A stretch of 64,000 bases of DNA from Streptomyces sp. MRC013. GTDB taxonomy: Bacteria; Actinomycetota; Actinomycetes; Streptomycetales; Streptomycetaceae. Position 1 is the first letter of the stretch. The number at the start of each line of letters is the position of its first letter. Where the stretch lies: assembly GCF_023614235.1 (NCBI RefSeq), contig NZ_CP094264.1, positions 682,001-746,000 of the forward strand, read 5' to 3'. The notes below the pieces were generated by a model. That model made no database searches and was not told the origin of the DNA. It saw only the letters and a program-made list of their open reading frames with translations. Both the position numbers and the translations under genes were made by a program. Shown here in pieces: positions 9,726 to 19,413 of this stretch.

Positions 9726-9940
9726 GGCGGCCCCGGCCGCGCCGGACCGCGCCGAGCGGCAGCGGGCCGGGGCGCCCCGCGCCGAGTCGGTCCGGGCCGA
9801 GTCGGGCCGGACCGCGCCGCCCGGGACGCCTCGGCGGCGCGGACCGCGCCCGGTGTGCCCGTGCCCGCGGCGGCCCTCCGGGCGCCCCCACCCGGATCCC
9901 GGCGCCGGGGCGCCTCCGCCCGGCTGGCAGACTGGGGGGC

Positions 9941-10630
9941 GTGAGCAGCGAGAGCGCCATGAGGGCCGAAGAGCGGGACGCGGCGCCGCAGTTCGTCCTG
10001 CCGCTCGTCGTACGGATCGAGAAGGCCGCGCCGCCGGACCGCACGGACGCCCTGGAGACCGCCGCGCGGGCCGTGCCGGTGATGCTGACGGACGACCGTT
10101 CGACGGGCGACGGCGAGTGGGCGCGGGCCGTGCGCGACTGGGAGGACGCCCGCATCCGCAAGGTCGTCCGGCGCGCCAGGGGCGCGGAGTGGCGGCGCGC
10201 CGAGCGGCTGCCCGGCATCACGGTCACCGGCGCCCGCGCCGAGGTGCGGGTCTTCCCGCCGGTCCCGCTCGACGGCTGGCCCGGGGACCTGGCCCGGCTC
10301 CAGGTCTCCGGCACCGAGCTCGCCGACCCGTCCGCTCCCCCGCCTCCCGTCCCCGGCGGAGCGGTGCTGTGGCTCAACCCCGGTCTGCGCATGTCGACCG
10401 GCAAGGAGATGGCGCAGGTCGGCCACGGGGCGCAGCTGCTGTGGCGGGCGATGGACGACGCCGCCCGCGCCTCCTGGCAGGAGGCGGGCTTCCCCCTCGC
10501 GGTCCGCACCGCGGAGCCCGCGCACTGGGCCGGCCTGGTCGCGAGCGGCCGCCCCGTGGTCCGCGACGCGGGCTTCACCGAGATCGCCCCCGGCTCCGCC
10601 ACGGTCGTCTCCGACTTCTCCCCCGCCTGA
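9941..10630 (+). CDS. PTH2-like aminoacyl-tRNA hydrolase family protein
   Basis: A protein of about 229 residues. Its C-terminal part (NPGLRMSTGKEMAQVGHGAQLLWRAM, quoted here as two joined segments NPGLRMSTGKEMAQ and VGHGAQLLWRAM) resembles the GKxxAQ..HA signature of archaeal/eukaryotic type-2 peptidyl-tRNA hydrolase. The N-terminal 130 residues (FVLPLVVRIEKAAPP...) are an actinobacterial extension of unknown role. A CAGACT hexamer ends seven bases before the GTG, suggesting a leaderless mRNA. Activity on tRNA is inferred from fold similarity only. Confidence 0.7.
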   Translation: MSSESAMRAEERDAAPQFVLPLVVRIEKAAPPDRTDALETAARAVPVMLTDDRSTGDGEWARAVRDWEDARIRKVVRRARGAEWRRAERLPGITVTGARAEVRVFPPVPLDGWPGDLARLQVSGTELADPSAPPPPVPGGAVLWLNPGLRMSTGKEMAQVGHGAQLLWRAMDDAARASWQEAGFPLAVRTAEPAHWAGLVASGRPVVRDAGFTEIAPGSATVVSDFSPA

Positions 10631-10779
10631 GCTCCCCGGCTGGCACCGCACCCCCCGCCGGGACTCGGCGATCGTCACCCGCCGGGGCGGACCCGTAAGG
10701 GCCGCCCGGCCCGCCCCGGGACCGGGTGGCCCCCGCCCGTCCCCGGGGCCGGGCGACCTCCGGCCGGTGAACCGGCCCC

Positions 10780-12679
10780 TCAGCGCGGGGGCGGGATCCG
10801 CAGGTCCTCCGCGGGACGGCCGCCGAGGGTCAGTCCGGCCTCGGGACCACCCGGTGACGCGGGGGTGGCGAGCCAGCCGGCGAGGGCGCCGTCCGCCAGT
10901 ACGGCCACCACCGCGCTGCCGGGTGGGACGGTCAGCTCGCAGCGCTCGCCGCCCACCGGCCCGGTGACCCGGTCGGTGTCCGCCGTGGCGTTGAAGGCGG
11001 CGACGAACTCGGTGCGCCGCCGCGGGTGCGTACGGCGCAGGACGGCGGCCCTGCCCCCCGTGTTGGTCCACGCGGGGGCCGGGACGTCCGCGAGCAGGGC
11101 GTCCAGCCGCTCGGCCACCGCGTGGCGCGGCGCGTGGCCCGGTTCCGGCGCGGGGTCCGCCGGTACGGCGTGCGCGGGGGGCGCCGCCCGGGGGCGGAGC
11201 ACCGCCACCGGGAGGCCCGTGGCGTCACCGGTGCCGTCCTCGTCGAGCCACCGGGGGTCGACCAGGAGCCCGCGCCGCAGCAGCAGGTCGTGGACGGCCC
11301 CGGCGGCCTGCCGGAGCGCGGTGTCCGCGCCGGGCGTCCAGCACTCGGCCTCGGGCAGGGCGCGGTCGACGGCCAGTACGGCGTCCCGTTCCAGCTCGCT
11401 GCCCGGCAGGCGGTCGCCGAACCGGTCGAGGAACGTGCGGAGCAGGCGCAGCCCCTGCGCGGTGGCGCCGGGCCCGCCGTCCTCGGTGGCGGGCGCGCCC
11501 GGGCAGTAGGGCGGGGCGTGCAGCCCGGGGTCGACGCCCTCGGCCCGCAGGCCCTCGGCGTCCATGTCGATGTCGGCGCCCCAGGAGGTGGTCGCGCACG
11601 CCGTGTAGACGCTCACGGTGCCCGAGCCGAGCATCAGCGCCAGCAGGGCGTTGAACACCGGGACGCGGGCCTCGGCGAAGCCGCTGTCGGTCCAGGTGAA
11701 GCCCCAGTTGGCTTCGAGGACGTCGGTGCGCCCGAGCCGGATGCCGAGCAGATGGGCGCGGAAGGACTCCGGCTCCGCGCTCGGGTTTCCCACCCACTCG
11801 GTGTGGCCCACGTGGTACCCGGAGCGGGCGATGGCGCCGGTGCGGGCGGCCCAGGCGTCGACGGTGGGTTCGGGGCCGGCGACCGGCGCGAGCGGGACGT
11901 TGACGACCTTGGCCACCCCTCGGGCACGAACCCGGCGAGCCAGTCCCAGACGTCCGCGATGGCCCGGCCCGCCCACTGCGACCACAGCGGGCGCAGCTCC
12001 GGCGGCCACCGTTCCGCGTCGTCCGGCACCAGGGGGCGAGGTCGCCGGCTCCGCGTCCGGCCAGCCACTCGGCGAACGCGGCGCGGGCGTGCGGGCCGGC
12101 GTCCTGGCTGTCGATCGGCAGGTGCGCGTCGCCGCAGATGCCCTCGTTGCCCAGCTGGACCGCCACGACGGGACCGTGGGGGGCGAGCGCGGGGGTGATC
12201 ACCCGGTCGGCGACGGCGCGCAGCCACACGGCGGCCTCGTCGCGGACGTCCGGGTCGAAGAGGCTGGGCAGCGGTTTGGCCTGCGAGGTCAGCGTCCGGC
12301 CGTGGAGCCCGGTGTACGGGGTGCGGTCCGGTCCGCACAGCCGGTCGGGCAGACCGCCGAGCTGGACCTCGGCGTGGATGAACGGGCCGGGTTTGAGGAG
12401 GACGCGCAGTCCCGCCTCGTGGGCGGCGGTCAGCAGGCCGGCCACGTCGCGCTGGGGATCGGTGGTCCCGGTGAAGTCGAAGGCGCGCTCCCCGCCGGGG
12501 GCGAGGATCTCGTGGAAGCGCCAGGGCAGGTAGCACGAGACCACGTCGACGCCCAGCCTCCGCAGTTCGCGCAGGTTGGGGGCCCACCTCTCGGGCTTGG
12601 CCCGGTAGTAGGGGTACTCGCCGACGACGACCGGGCGGTCGGTTCCGGGCAGGTGGGAGGCGAAGGGGGGCGGGGTCAT
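10780..12679 (-). pseudogene. GH35 beta-galactosidase-like protein, two apparent frameshifts
   Basis: Three frames joined give a GH35-like glycosidase of about 633 residues. The N-terminal TIM-barrel motifs are clear: YPYYRAKPERW, SCYLPWRFHE, FDFTG, LLKPGPFIHAEVQLGGLP, and the acid/base region VQLGNEGICGD. A later segment HTEWVG with WGFTWTDSGF fits the second half of the barrel. The joins are at a C4 run (11916-11919) and a G5 run (12032-12036) on the plus strand; each needs one more base. The ATG overlaps the dehydrogenase stop by four bases. It is the last gene of the azasugar-type operon and could trim a glycosylated product or act in self-protection. That role is inference. Confidence 0.75.
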
Positions 12680-13710
12680 CCGGGGGCTCCGGCCGGTTCC
12701 GGGACGAGGACGACCTTGAGGGCGGAGTACGGCGCGCCGGGTTCCGGGGCGAGGGCGGCGAAGGCCGCGCCGTGCTCCTCCAGGGGGAAGCGGTGGGTGA
12801 TCAGCTTCTCCAGCGGCAGCCAGCGGGCCAGTTCGATCGCGGTGGGGAACAGCCGGCTGTTGTAGTCGCCCGCCCCGATGACGTGCAGGCCGCGCTGGAG
12901 GAGGTGCAGGGGCCGCACGGTCGCCGAGGCGTTGCTGTTGTAGCCCATGATGACGACGCGGCCGCGGTCGGCGGCGTACTCCATGCTCTGTTCGAGCAGG
13001 TTGCCGACGGTGTCGACGACGACGTCGCCGCGCCGGGCGAGCCCGGTCCCGTCCGGGGCGTGCACGCCGACCCGCCCGTCCCCGGCGTGGGAGAGCACCC
13101 GGCGGCACAGTTCCCTGCGGTACGGGTCGGGCTCGATCAGCAGCACCCGGGCGCCGTAGTGGTGGGCGAGCAGGGCGCACACCGCGCCCACCGGCCCGCC
13201 GCCGACGACGACGGCGGTCTCGCCGGCCTGGAGGCGGGCCGCCTCCAGGTTGTTGAGGGCGCAGGCGAGGGGTTCCACGACCGAGGCGCGGTCGAAGTCC
13301 ATGTCGTCGGGCATGCGGTGGATGAACCGCTCGGGCAGCCGGATGTACTCGGCGAACGCGCCGTCGAGGTCGAGGCCGACCTCGGTGCCGGCCTTGTTCC
13401 GGCAGAAGTTCCAGTGCCCTTCGAGGCAGGTGGGGCAACTGCCGCAGTAGAGCGTGGGGTTGATGATGACCCGGTCGCCCGGCTTGTGCCGGGTCACCGC
13501 GGAGCCGACGGCGTCCACGACGCCGACCGCCTCGTGCCCCATGACCACGCCGGGCTCGGCGGGGAACTTGCCCACCAGCACGCTGCGGTCGGTGCCGCAG
13601 ATGCCGGTCTGGGCGACCTTGACGACGACGTCCGTGGGCGCGGCGGCCTCCGGCTTGGGGCGGTCGACGAGGGAGAGGGTGCGCTGTTCGGTGAGTACCA
13701 GGGCCTTCAT
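12676..13710 (-). CDS. Zinc-dependent polyol/alcohol dehydrogenase (GutB1-like)
   Basis: A 344-residue medium-chain dehydrogenase. Catalytic zinc ligands lie in GICGTDRS and MGHEAVG, the structural zinc has four cysteines in CGSCPTCLEGHWNFC, and the NAD fold is VVVGGGPVGAVCALLAHHYGA. It resembles sorbitol/threonine dehydrogenases. In the azasugar pathway of Bacillus, GutB1 oxidises 2-amino-2-deoxymannitol at C6, and the ring then closes to mannojirimycin. The matching position and neighbours suggest the same step here. It overlaps the upstream phosphatase and the downstream glycosidase by four bases each (ATGA), so translation is coupled. Confidence 0.88.
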   Translation of the reverse strand: MKALVLTEQRTLSLVDRPKPEAAAPTDVVVKVAQTGICGTDRSVLVGKFPAEPGVVMGHEAVGVVDAVGSAVTRHKPGDRVIINPTLYCGSCPTCLEGHWNFCRNKAGTEVGLDLDGAFAEYIRLPERFIHRMPDDMDFDRASVVEPLACALNNLEAARLQAGETAVVVGGGPVGAVCALLAHHYGARVLLIEPDPYRRELCRRVLSHAGDGRVGVHAPDGTGLARRGDVVVDTVGNLLEQSMEYAADRGRVVIMGYNSNASATVRPLHLLQRGLHVIGAGDYNSRLFPTAIELARWLPLEKLITHRFPLEEHGAAFAALAPEPGAPYSALKVVLVPEPAGAPG

Positions 13711-14663
13711 GCCGTGCCTCCCGAGGCCGGGGTGGTGGTGCCGGGAAGGTCCCAGCGGATCGCGTCCAGGAGTCGTTCGTGCAGTTCGGGGGTGGCCGCG
13801 GCGATGCACGACTTCTGGTTCATGGGGTCCAGGTCGAGCAGGGCGGTCGTGCCCAGGTCGTCGCCGTAGGCGTCGGTGATGGTGACCCCGCACCGCTTGG
13901 CGAGGTAGACCGCGGCGGCGATGTCGTACGGGAAGAGGTGCAGGATGGATCCCCGGCCGGCGTCCAGGAAGTCGGCCTCGGTGTGCGGGTGGTCGCGCAG
14001 GACGCGGTTGCCGATGTCGACGTAGCTGTCGAGCTGGCCGGTGATGATGCGCGAGATGGAGAAGGTGGCGCTGTTGAAGACGAAGACGCCGCCGGTGTTG
14101 GCCGAGCGGTCCACCAGGTGGCCGTAGGCGGCGTTCATCAGGTGCATGGGGTGGCCGTTGAACTCGATCGACCAGAACATCCGCGCCGGGTCGGTGGTCC
14201 GGCTGAGGCGTGGCGGCGCGTGGCGGTAGCCGGAGCTGGAGAGCCCTTCCTCGTCGTCGCCGTAGATCCACGCGCCGCTCTTGATCTCGAGGAGGTGCGC
14301 GGCGGTGACGTCGTCGAGGGTCGGTGAGGCCGTGGTGAGCGGCGCCGCCGCGATGGAGACCATGCCCATCTCCAGGCCGGCGGAGGTGGGCCGGGTGCCG
14401 TCGATGGGGTCGACGACCAGGACGTACCGGGGGTCCGGCGCGAGTTCGACCAGCGAACCGTCCTCGGTGTAGACGGCGAGGGGGACCTCGGCGTTCTTCC
14501 GGAGGAACTCCAGTACGGCGCACTCGGCGATCTCGTCCACGTCGAACTGGGCGTCGCCGCCCGGCGAGTCCCCGTGCACCCGGCGGGCCAGTCCCCGGTC
14601 GGCGTAGGCGAGCAGCTCCTCGCGCACGTGCCGGCCGAGACCCGTCAGCAGTTTCTTCATCAT
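13707..14663 (-). CDS. Inositol monophosphatase-like phosphatase (YktC1-like)
   Basis: A protein of about 318 residues from the IMPase/FBPase superfamily. Metal-site motifs are EDGSLVELAPDPR, VVDPIDGTRP (the DPIDGT signature) and PYDIAAAVYLAKRCG (the C-terminal aspartate). In azasugar pathways YktC1 removes the phosphate from 2-amino-2-deoxyhexitol 6-phosphate before oxidation. The usual WDxAAG has become YDIAAA, so the substrate probably differs from inositol phosphate. The ATG overlaps the aminotransferase stop by four bases. A second ATG follows directly. Confidence 0.85.
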   Translation of the reverse strand: MMKKLLTGLGRHVREELLAYADRGLARRVHGDSPGGDAQFDVDEIAECAVLEFLRKNAEVPLAVYTEDGSLVELAPDPRYVLVVDPIDGTRPTSAGLEMGMVSIAAAPLTTASPTLDDVTAAHLLEIKSGAWIYGDDEEGLSSSGYRHAPPRLSRTTDPARMFWSIEFNGHPMHLMNAAYGHLVDRSANTGGVFVFNSATFSISRIITGQLDSYVDIGNRVLRDHPHTEADFLDAGRGSILHLFPYDIAAAVYLAKRCGVTITDAYGDDLGTTALLDLDPMNQKSCIAAATPELHERLLDAIRWDLPGTTTPASGGTA

Positions 14664-15928
14664 GAGGACAGCTCCGCTCGGAGGAGGTTCTCCAGGCGGT
14701 CGCAGAGCAGCTCGGCCTGGTCGAGGGTGAGGATCAGCGGCGGGCGGATCTTCAGGACGTTGCCGTATCCGTAGCGGGAGGTCCGCAGGATCAGCCCGTG
14801 CCGCATCGCCGCGCCGGCCAGGTGGTTGGTGAGTCCGACGGCCGGCCTGCCGTCGGGCTCCGCGATCTCGAAGCCGATCATCAGGCCGACCCCGCGTACG
14901 TCGGCGATGGCCCGGTAGCGGCTCCGCATGTCCGCGAGGCGGTCGAGGATGTAGTTGCCGGCGGCCCGTACGTTGGCGAGGAACTCGGGCTGCCGGACGA
15001 TGTCGAGGGTGGCGTTGGCCGCCGCGGCGGCCAGCAGGTTGGCGCCGTAGGTGAAGGAGTGGTGGTTGGCCGGCAGGCCCGCCAGGCGGTCGTTGGTGAG
15101 GATCGCGGCGACCTGCGCGCCGGAGCCGCCGAGGCCCTTGGCGGTGGTGATGGCGTCGGGCTCGACCCCGAAGTGCTGGGCCGCGAACATCTCACCGGTG
15201 CGGCCTATGCCGGTCTGGATCTCGTCGAAGATCAGGACGATGTCGTGCTCGTCGCAGAAGGCGCGGAGCTTCTGGAAGTACCCGTCGGGCGGGACGATGT
15301 TGCCGCCGTTGCCGGAGATCGGTTCGACGACGATCGCGGCGACCTGCCCGGTGCTGGCGTACTCCAGGAAGTCCTCGATGCGGTCGACGCACATCATTCC
15401 GCAGCTGCCGGCCTCCTGCCCGTAGAAGCACCGGAAGCAGTACGGGTCCGGCACCTGCAGGGTGCGCGGGAAGAGGGAGGGGAACGGCTCCTTGCGGAAG
15501 GCGTTGCCCGACATCGAGGTCATCATCATGGTCTGGCCGAGGTGGCTGCGGAACAGCGAGATGACCTCGGAGCGCCCGGTGGCGTGCTGGGCCATCTTGA
15601 TGGCGCCCTCGTTGGCGGTCGACCCGCCGGAGACCTTGGGGTGGACCCGGGTGATGTTGTCCGGGGAGACCTCCACGAGGCGGCGCACCAGGCCGTTGAT
15701 CGGGTCGCTCTGCATCGAGGAGGTGAGGTGGACGAAGAGGTCCAACTGCTCCTTCATCGCCGCGACGACCGCCGGGTGGGAGTAGCCCAGGCTGAGGTTG
15801 AAGGTGGCGGAGGCGCAGTCGAGGTACTCGTTGCCGTCCTCGTCGTAGAGGTACACCCCTTCGCCGCGCACCATCTTCTGGGCGCTGACGGGGTAGTAGA
15901 TGAAGTCCCGTACGTCCGTGACGTCCAT
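14660..15928 (-). CDS. Class III PLP aminotransferase (GabT1-like), first gene of operon
   Basis: A 422-residue fold-type I aminotransferase. PLP motifs are SGGSTANEGAIKMAQ, the cofactor Asp in IFDEIQTGIGRTG, and the catalytic Lys in TTAKGLGG. A Cys-rich stretch (PYCFRCFYGQEAGSCG) lies mid-protein, as in some dialkylglycine/AGXT2-like enzymes. In Bacillus, GabT1 aminates fructose 6-phosphate, the committed step to nojirimycin-type azasugars. With the adjacent phosphatase and dehydrogenase I infer the same first step here. GGAAGGGA precedes the ATG. The large intergenic region upstream must carry the operon promoter. Confidence 0.88.
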   Translation of the reverse strand: MDVTDVRDFIYYPVSAQKMVRGEGVYLYDEDGNEYLDCASATFNLSLGYSHPAVVAAMKEQLDLFVHLTSSMQSDPINGLVRRLVEVSPDNITRVHPKVSGGSTANEGAIKMAQHATGRSEVISLFRSHLGQTMMMTSMSGNAFRKEPFPSLFPRTLQVPDPYCFRCFYGQEAGSCGMMCVDRIEDFLEYASTGQVAAIVVEPISGNGGNIVPPDGYFQKLRAFCDEHDIVLIFDEIQTGIGRTGEMFAAQHFGVEPDAITTAKGLGGSGAQVAAILTNDRLAGLPANHHSFTYGANLLAAAAANATLDIVRQPEFLANVRAAGNYILDRLADMRSRYRAIADVRGVGLMIGFEIAEPDGRPAVGLTNHLAGAAMRHGLILRTSRYGYGNVLKIRPPLILTLDQAELLCDRLENLLRAELSS

Positions 15929-17269
15929 GAGGGTCCCTTCCTGGACACGGATGGTCGCGGTGGTCGTATGTGGTCGCGTGGTGGCGGATGCGGCCGGGGC
16001 GGCGGAGCGCGGGCGGCCGGGCCGGGTCCCGGTCGGTGAGGATGCGGTGCCGTCGTACGGCGGCCTCCCCACCGGTCCCGCCGGCCGCATCCGGGCGGGT
16101 GCGGCGGGTGCGGGAGCGGCGGCGGCCCGGCGGCCGGGCCGGAACGGGGTCGGCCGGGAAGACGTCCCGCCGGGCCGGCGCGCACGGCGGCCGGCCGCCG
16201 TCAGGCGGCGTGCGTCGGGTGCCGGAGTGGTGTCGGCGGCGTCGGCGCACGGTCCGTGCCGACGGTCGCGCGCCCCCCGGCGCGCCCTGTGTTTCGCTTG
16301 TTCATGATCCCCCGGGCGACGGCGCTACGGTCTCGCCGCGCCTGACTGTTCGACGGTCGGTGGCGCATCACTGGTCAGGTGAGTCGTGCGTCTGGTCTTA
16401 CGGGTGGGTCGTGCCGGATGGGCCGGTGCAGGGGCTGCGGTGAGAGCGTTCCCGACTCCCGACAACCAGACCCTAACAGGGTTGGTGTTCGATGCCCAGA
16501 CCATTCGGTGATCGATATCGGCTTGCCCGGGCCGAGAGCCCAGCAATGACGGATCATCACCTACACACGCGTTTGACCTGCCCAAACGAGCGAGCAAGCG
16601 GAGGGACGAGTTGGACTCGACCGACTCCACGGGTATTTTTTCGGGTCGCCGACTGACCGAAAGCTCACCGAAGGAAACCATTCACACACGCATCGCGTCC
16701 TCTCATCTTCCATGCGGCATATTCCAAACATGGGAAATGGGACTTCCCTCAAGGGCAACGTTCACTTGCTCGTGGTTTCCGGATCGTCCCGTGTGCGTAC
16801 GGCGGCTTGCCGCGCCGGCTCCGGACCCCGGGACGCGGCGGGGTGGCGAGCGCCCCGTCCCGGCACCGGCCCATGTCCCGGCCGGCTCCGGGCCGCCCGC
16901 CCCCTCCGCCGGGCAGCCGAAGACCGGGCACCGCGCGCCCTGCGTGCCGTGGGCCGGCGGGAGGGATCCTCCGAAAGCCCCGGCCGCCGGGGGGCGGGGC
17001 GGAACCCCTGCCGGACACCTCTGCGCGAGCACGGAGGAACGCCGGGGCAGGGGATCCGGAGCGGGCCAGGACGTGGGTCCTCCGGCCCTGCGCGGGGAGC
17101 CTCCGGCTGTTTCGGGGGAGGCGGAGCCGGGTGTCGCCCCGGGGCGTGGCGGCGCCCCGGGGCGTGGCGGGGGTTCAGGCCGCGACGGGCGCGTCACCGG
17201 GGCGCGCGCCGTACGGCGTGTCGCGGACGGCCGGGCCGACCGGGGCGGACCGCCGCCGGTGGCGCGTCC
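15929..17269. other. 1.3-kb non-coding region upstream of the azasugar-type operon
   Basis: No gene is supported. The part from about 16400 to 16770 is clearly richer in A/T than anything around it, and includes the T-run ATTTTTTC near 16634. That is unusual in this genome and suggests a promoter zone or acquired DNA. The part from 16800 to 17250 returns to very high GC with proline/glycine-rich open frames that look spurious. Small frames on the minus strand around 16325-16681 have no ribosome site or known domain. Confidence 0.6.
16465..16486. promoter_or_regulatory. Interrupted inverted repeat, possible operator
   Basis: ACCAGACCCTAACAGGGTTGGT pairs as ACCA/TGGT and ACCCT/AGGGT around a short centre (the 22-base element is described by its arms: ACCAGACCCT and AGGGTTGGT). 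It sits in the AT-richer zone about 540 bases upstream of the aminotransferase start. A regulator is not known. Confidence 0.3.
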
Positions 17270-17902
17270 TCACCGGCCGGTCGACCCGCCGGTTCCGGCC
17301 GTGCCGCCCAGGACCGCCTTCAGCGCCGCGAGCGAGGTGAAGTGGTGGCCGCGCATCCCCGCGGCCTCGGCGGCCCGGACGTTGTCGAGGCGGTCGTCCA
17401 CGAACAGGATGTCGCCGGGCGGCAGCCCGAACCTCGTACTGCACCAGTGGTAGGCGTCCGGTTCCGGCTTGGCGTGGCCGATCCGGCAGGAGAAGGCCAG
17501 CACCTCGAAGTGGCGCAGCCAAGGGTGACGCCGCTCGTAGTCGGCGGCGAGGTCCTCGGGGATGTTCGACAGCAGACCGGTCCGGGTGCCGCCCGCGGCC
17601 AGTTCGCCGATGAAGGCGGTCATCCGCTCGTCGACCTCGCTCCAGCTCGCGACGTCGGCCACGACCAGGTCGGCGACGTTCCGCTCGGTGAAGGTGACCC
17701 CGAGCGCGCCGGCCACGCCGCTCCAGTACTCCGCGGCGGAGTACTCGCCCCGGTCGTACGGCGGGCGCAGGGCCCAGTAGCTCTCCCAGAAGGCGTCGCC
17801 GGGGACGCCGGCCGTGCTGCGCAACCGCTCGCGGGAGGCGGGGGACTGAAGCCGTGCGATGACACCGAACATGTCGAAGAGAACGGCGGTCACGGGCGTC
17901 AC
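17270..17902 (-). CDS. HAD-like hydrolase, subfamily IA
   Basis: A 210-residue haloacid-dehalogenase-fold protein, probably a small-molecule phosphatase. Motif I is VLFDMFGVIA; the second Asp of DxD is replaced by Phe, as in the epoxide-hydrolase-like FDFGGV subgroup, so phosphatase activity is not assured. Motif II is LLSNIPED, motif III is HAKPEPDAYHW and motif IV is FVDDRLDNVRAAEAAGM. The GTG overlaps the transporter stop by four bases, so it is translated after the transporter. It may dephosphorylate an imported or exported sugar derivative (inference). Confidence 0.85.
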   Translation of the reverse strand: MTPVTAVLFDMFGVIARLQSPASRERLRSTAGVPGDAFWESYWALRPPYDRGEYSAAEYWSGVAGALGVTFTERNVADLVVADVASWSEVDERMTAFIGELAAGGTRTGLLSNIPEDLAADYERRHPWLRHFEVLAFSCRIGHAKPEPDAYHWCSTRFGLPPGDILFVDDRLDNVRAAEAAGMRGHHFTSLAALKAVLGGTAGTGGSTGR

Positions 17903-19134
17903 GTCCGATCGGTGGGCACCGCTCCGGCGAGCGGCGCCGTGGGGGCGGGATCGGCGGCGCCGGCCGGGGCGGCCCTGGTGAGCCACAGGCTCAGTACGAC
18001 GCAGATCATCGCCAGGCCGAACAGCAGCACGGGCACGGCCCTGACGCCGGAGTGCTCGATCGCGGCGCCGAGCAGCGGCGGGAAGGCCACCCCGCCGATC
18101 ATGGAGGCGGCGATCACGTAGGCGCCGGCGCCGGAGACGGTGGGCACGGCGCGGTTCAGCCAGGGCAGGCAGGTCGGGAAGATGGGGGCGATGAACAGGC
18201 CCACGCCGACGTACGCGTAGGGGGCGGCGGCCGGGACGGTGGCCAGCAGCAGGGAGCCGGCCATGCCCAGGCAGCAGGCGATGACGATCGCGGGCGCCGA
18301 CCAGCGCAGGGTCAGCGGGACGGCGACGAAGCGGCCCACGGTCAGCGCCAGCCAGTAGGCGGACGTCGCGGTGGCCGCCGCGGCGGCGCCGTAGCCGAAG
18401 GTCTCCAGGTGGGTCGGCTCCCAGCCGCCCACGCCGGTCTCGATCGCCACGTGGAACACGTAGACGCCGATGAAGGCCGCCACGACGGGGAGGACCCGGG
18501 ACCGTCCGGCACCGGGGCGGGCGGTGCTCTCCGGGGCGGGCTCCTTCTGCGCGACTCCGCCGAGGGTGAGCATCAGCAGGACCGAGACGAGCGCCGTACC
18601 GCCGAAGATCCAGGTGTAGTTCTCCGCCCCGAGCCAGCCGACCAGGGCGGGCCCGGCGACGGCCCCGACGCCGAAGTGGGCGTTGAGCAGGTTCAGCATC
18701 GCGGTGCTGCGGCGGCCGAAGCCCGTGGCGAAGAGCTGGTTGAGTCCGTAGTCGATGCCGCCGAAGCCCAGCCCGACGATGAACGCCGAGGCCAGGGCGG
18801 CCGGCCAGGAGGGGGAGACGGCGAAGCCGAGCGCGCCGAGCGCCATCAGGGCGTAGGAGCCGCCGAGCAGCTGCCGGTTGCCGGTCCTCCCGCGCAGCAG
18901 GTGGAAGACCAGCACGCCCAGGAGCGCTCCGACGAAGTGGGCGCTGAGCCCGAGGCCCGCCGCGGACGGCGTGAGGCCGAACTCCTCGCGGAGAGCCGGG
19001 ATCGCCGGGCCGTAGTACGCCTGGAGGCCGCCGATCACCACGAAGCCGACGCAGGACGCGACGAGGGCGGTGCGGGTGAACAGCGGTGGTGTGCCGTCCT
19101 CCTGCGGGGGGAGGGCCTTGCCTGGCGTGGCCAT
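17899..19134 (-). CDS. MFS transporter, FucP/sugar-type
   Basis: A 411-residue inner-membrane transporter with about 12 hydrophobic segments, starting with LVASCVGFVVIGGLQAYYG. The pattern GLSAHFVGALLGVLVFHLLRGRTGNRQ and GFGGIDYGLNQLF fits MFS sugar/drug transporters. A strong AGGAGGA ribosome site sits six bases before the ATG, which fixes the start. It is coupled to the HAD gene and divergent from a DeoR regulator, the usual layout for a regulated sugar-uptake or product-export unit. The substrate is unknown; an iminosugar or hexose derivative would suit the neighbouring cluster. Confidence 0.85.
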   Translation of the reverse strand: MATPGKALPPQEDGTPPLFTRTALVASCVGFVVIGGLQAYYGPAIPALREEFGLTPSAAGLGLSAHFVGALLGVLVFHLLRGRTGNRQLLGGSYALMALGALGFAVSPSWPAALASAFIVGLGFGGIDYGLNQLFATGFGRRSTAMLNLLNAHFGVGAVAGPALVGWLGAENYTWIFGGTALVSVLLMLTLGGVAQKEPAPESTARPGAGRSRVLPVVAAFIGVYVFHVAIETGVGGWEPTHLETFGYGAAAAATATSAYWLALTVGRFVAVPLTLRWSAPAIVIACCLGMAGSLLLATVPAAAPYAYVGVGLFIAPIFPTCLPWLNRAVPTVSGAGAYVIAASMIGGVAFPPLLGAAIEHSGVRAVPVLLFGLAMICVVLSLWLTRAAPAGAADPAPTAPLAGAVPTDRT

Positions 19135-19295
19135 CGATGTCCTCCTGGGGACCGGGAGCGGGGTGGCTCGGCTGTCGTGGATCAGGGGGTACGGCCTGCC
19201 GGGCGCACGGCGGCGGCCATGCGCCCGTGCGCCTCCGGGGAGGGCCCGCCGCCGTAGACGAAGCCGGGACGGACGAGAAAGCACATGAGGTGAGT

Positions 19296-19311
19296 TCGAG
19301 TACACACTCGA
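19296..19311. promoter_or_regulatory. Palindrome between MFS and deoR-type genes, likely operator
   Basis: TCGAGTACACACTCGA has perfect 6-base arms around ACAC. It is the only clear palindrome in the divergent intergenic region, 162 bases before the MFS start and 103 before the DeoR start. Binding by the adjacent DeoR regulator is inferred. Confidence 0.5.
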
Positions 19312-19413
19312 CGTGGGGGAATGTCAACCACGATCGCCACCGGCAGGCGGGGAAGCCGGTCGAGCAGGGGCCTGAAACTCGCACGCGGCGTGTTGGCGTG
19401 TTAAATCAGCGGC

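Noticed and set aside
16325..16681. 118-codon minus-strand frame in the AT-richer spacer
   Set aside because: No ribosome site, no domain and no codon bias; more likely promoter DNA.
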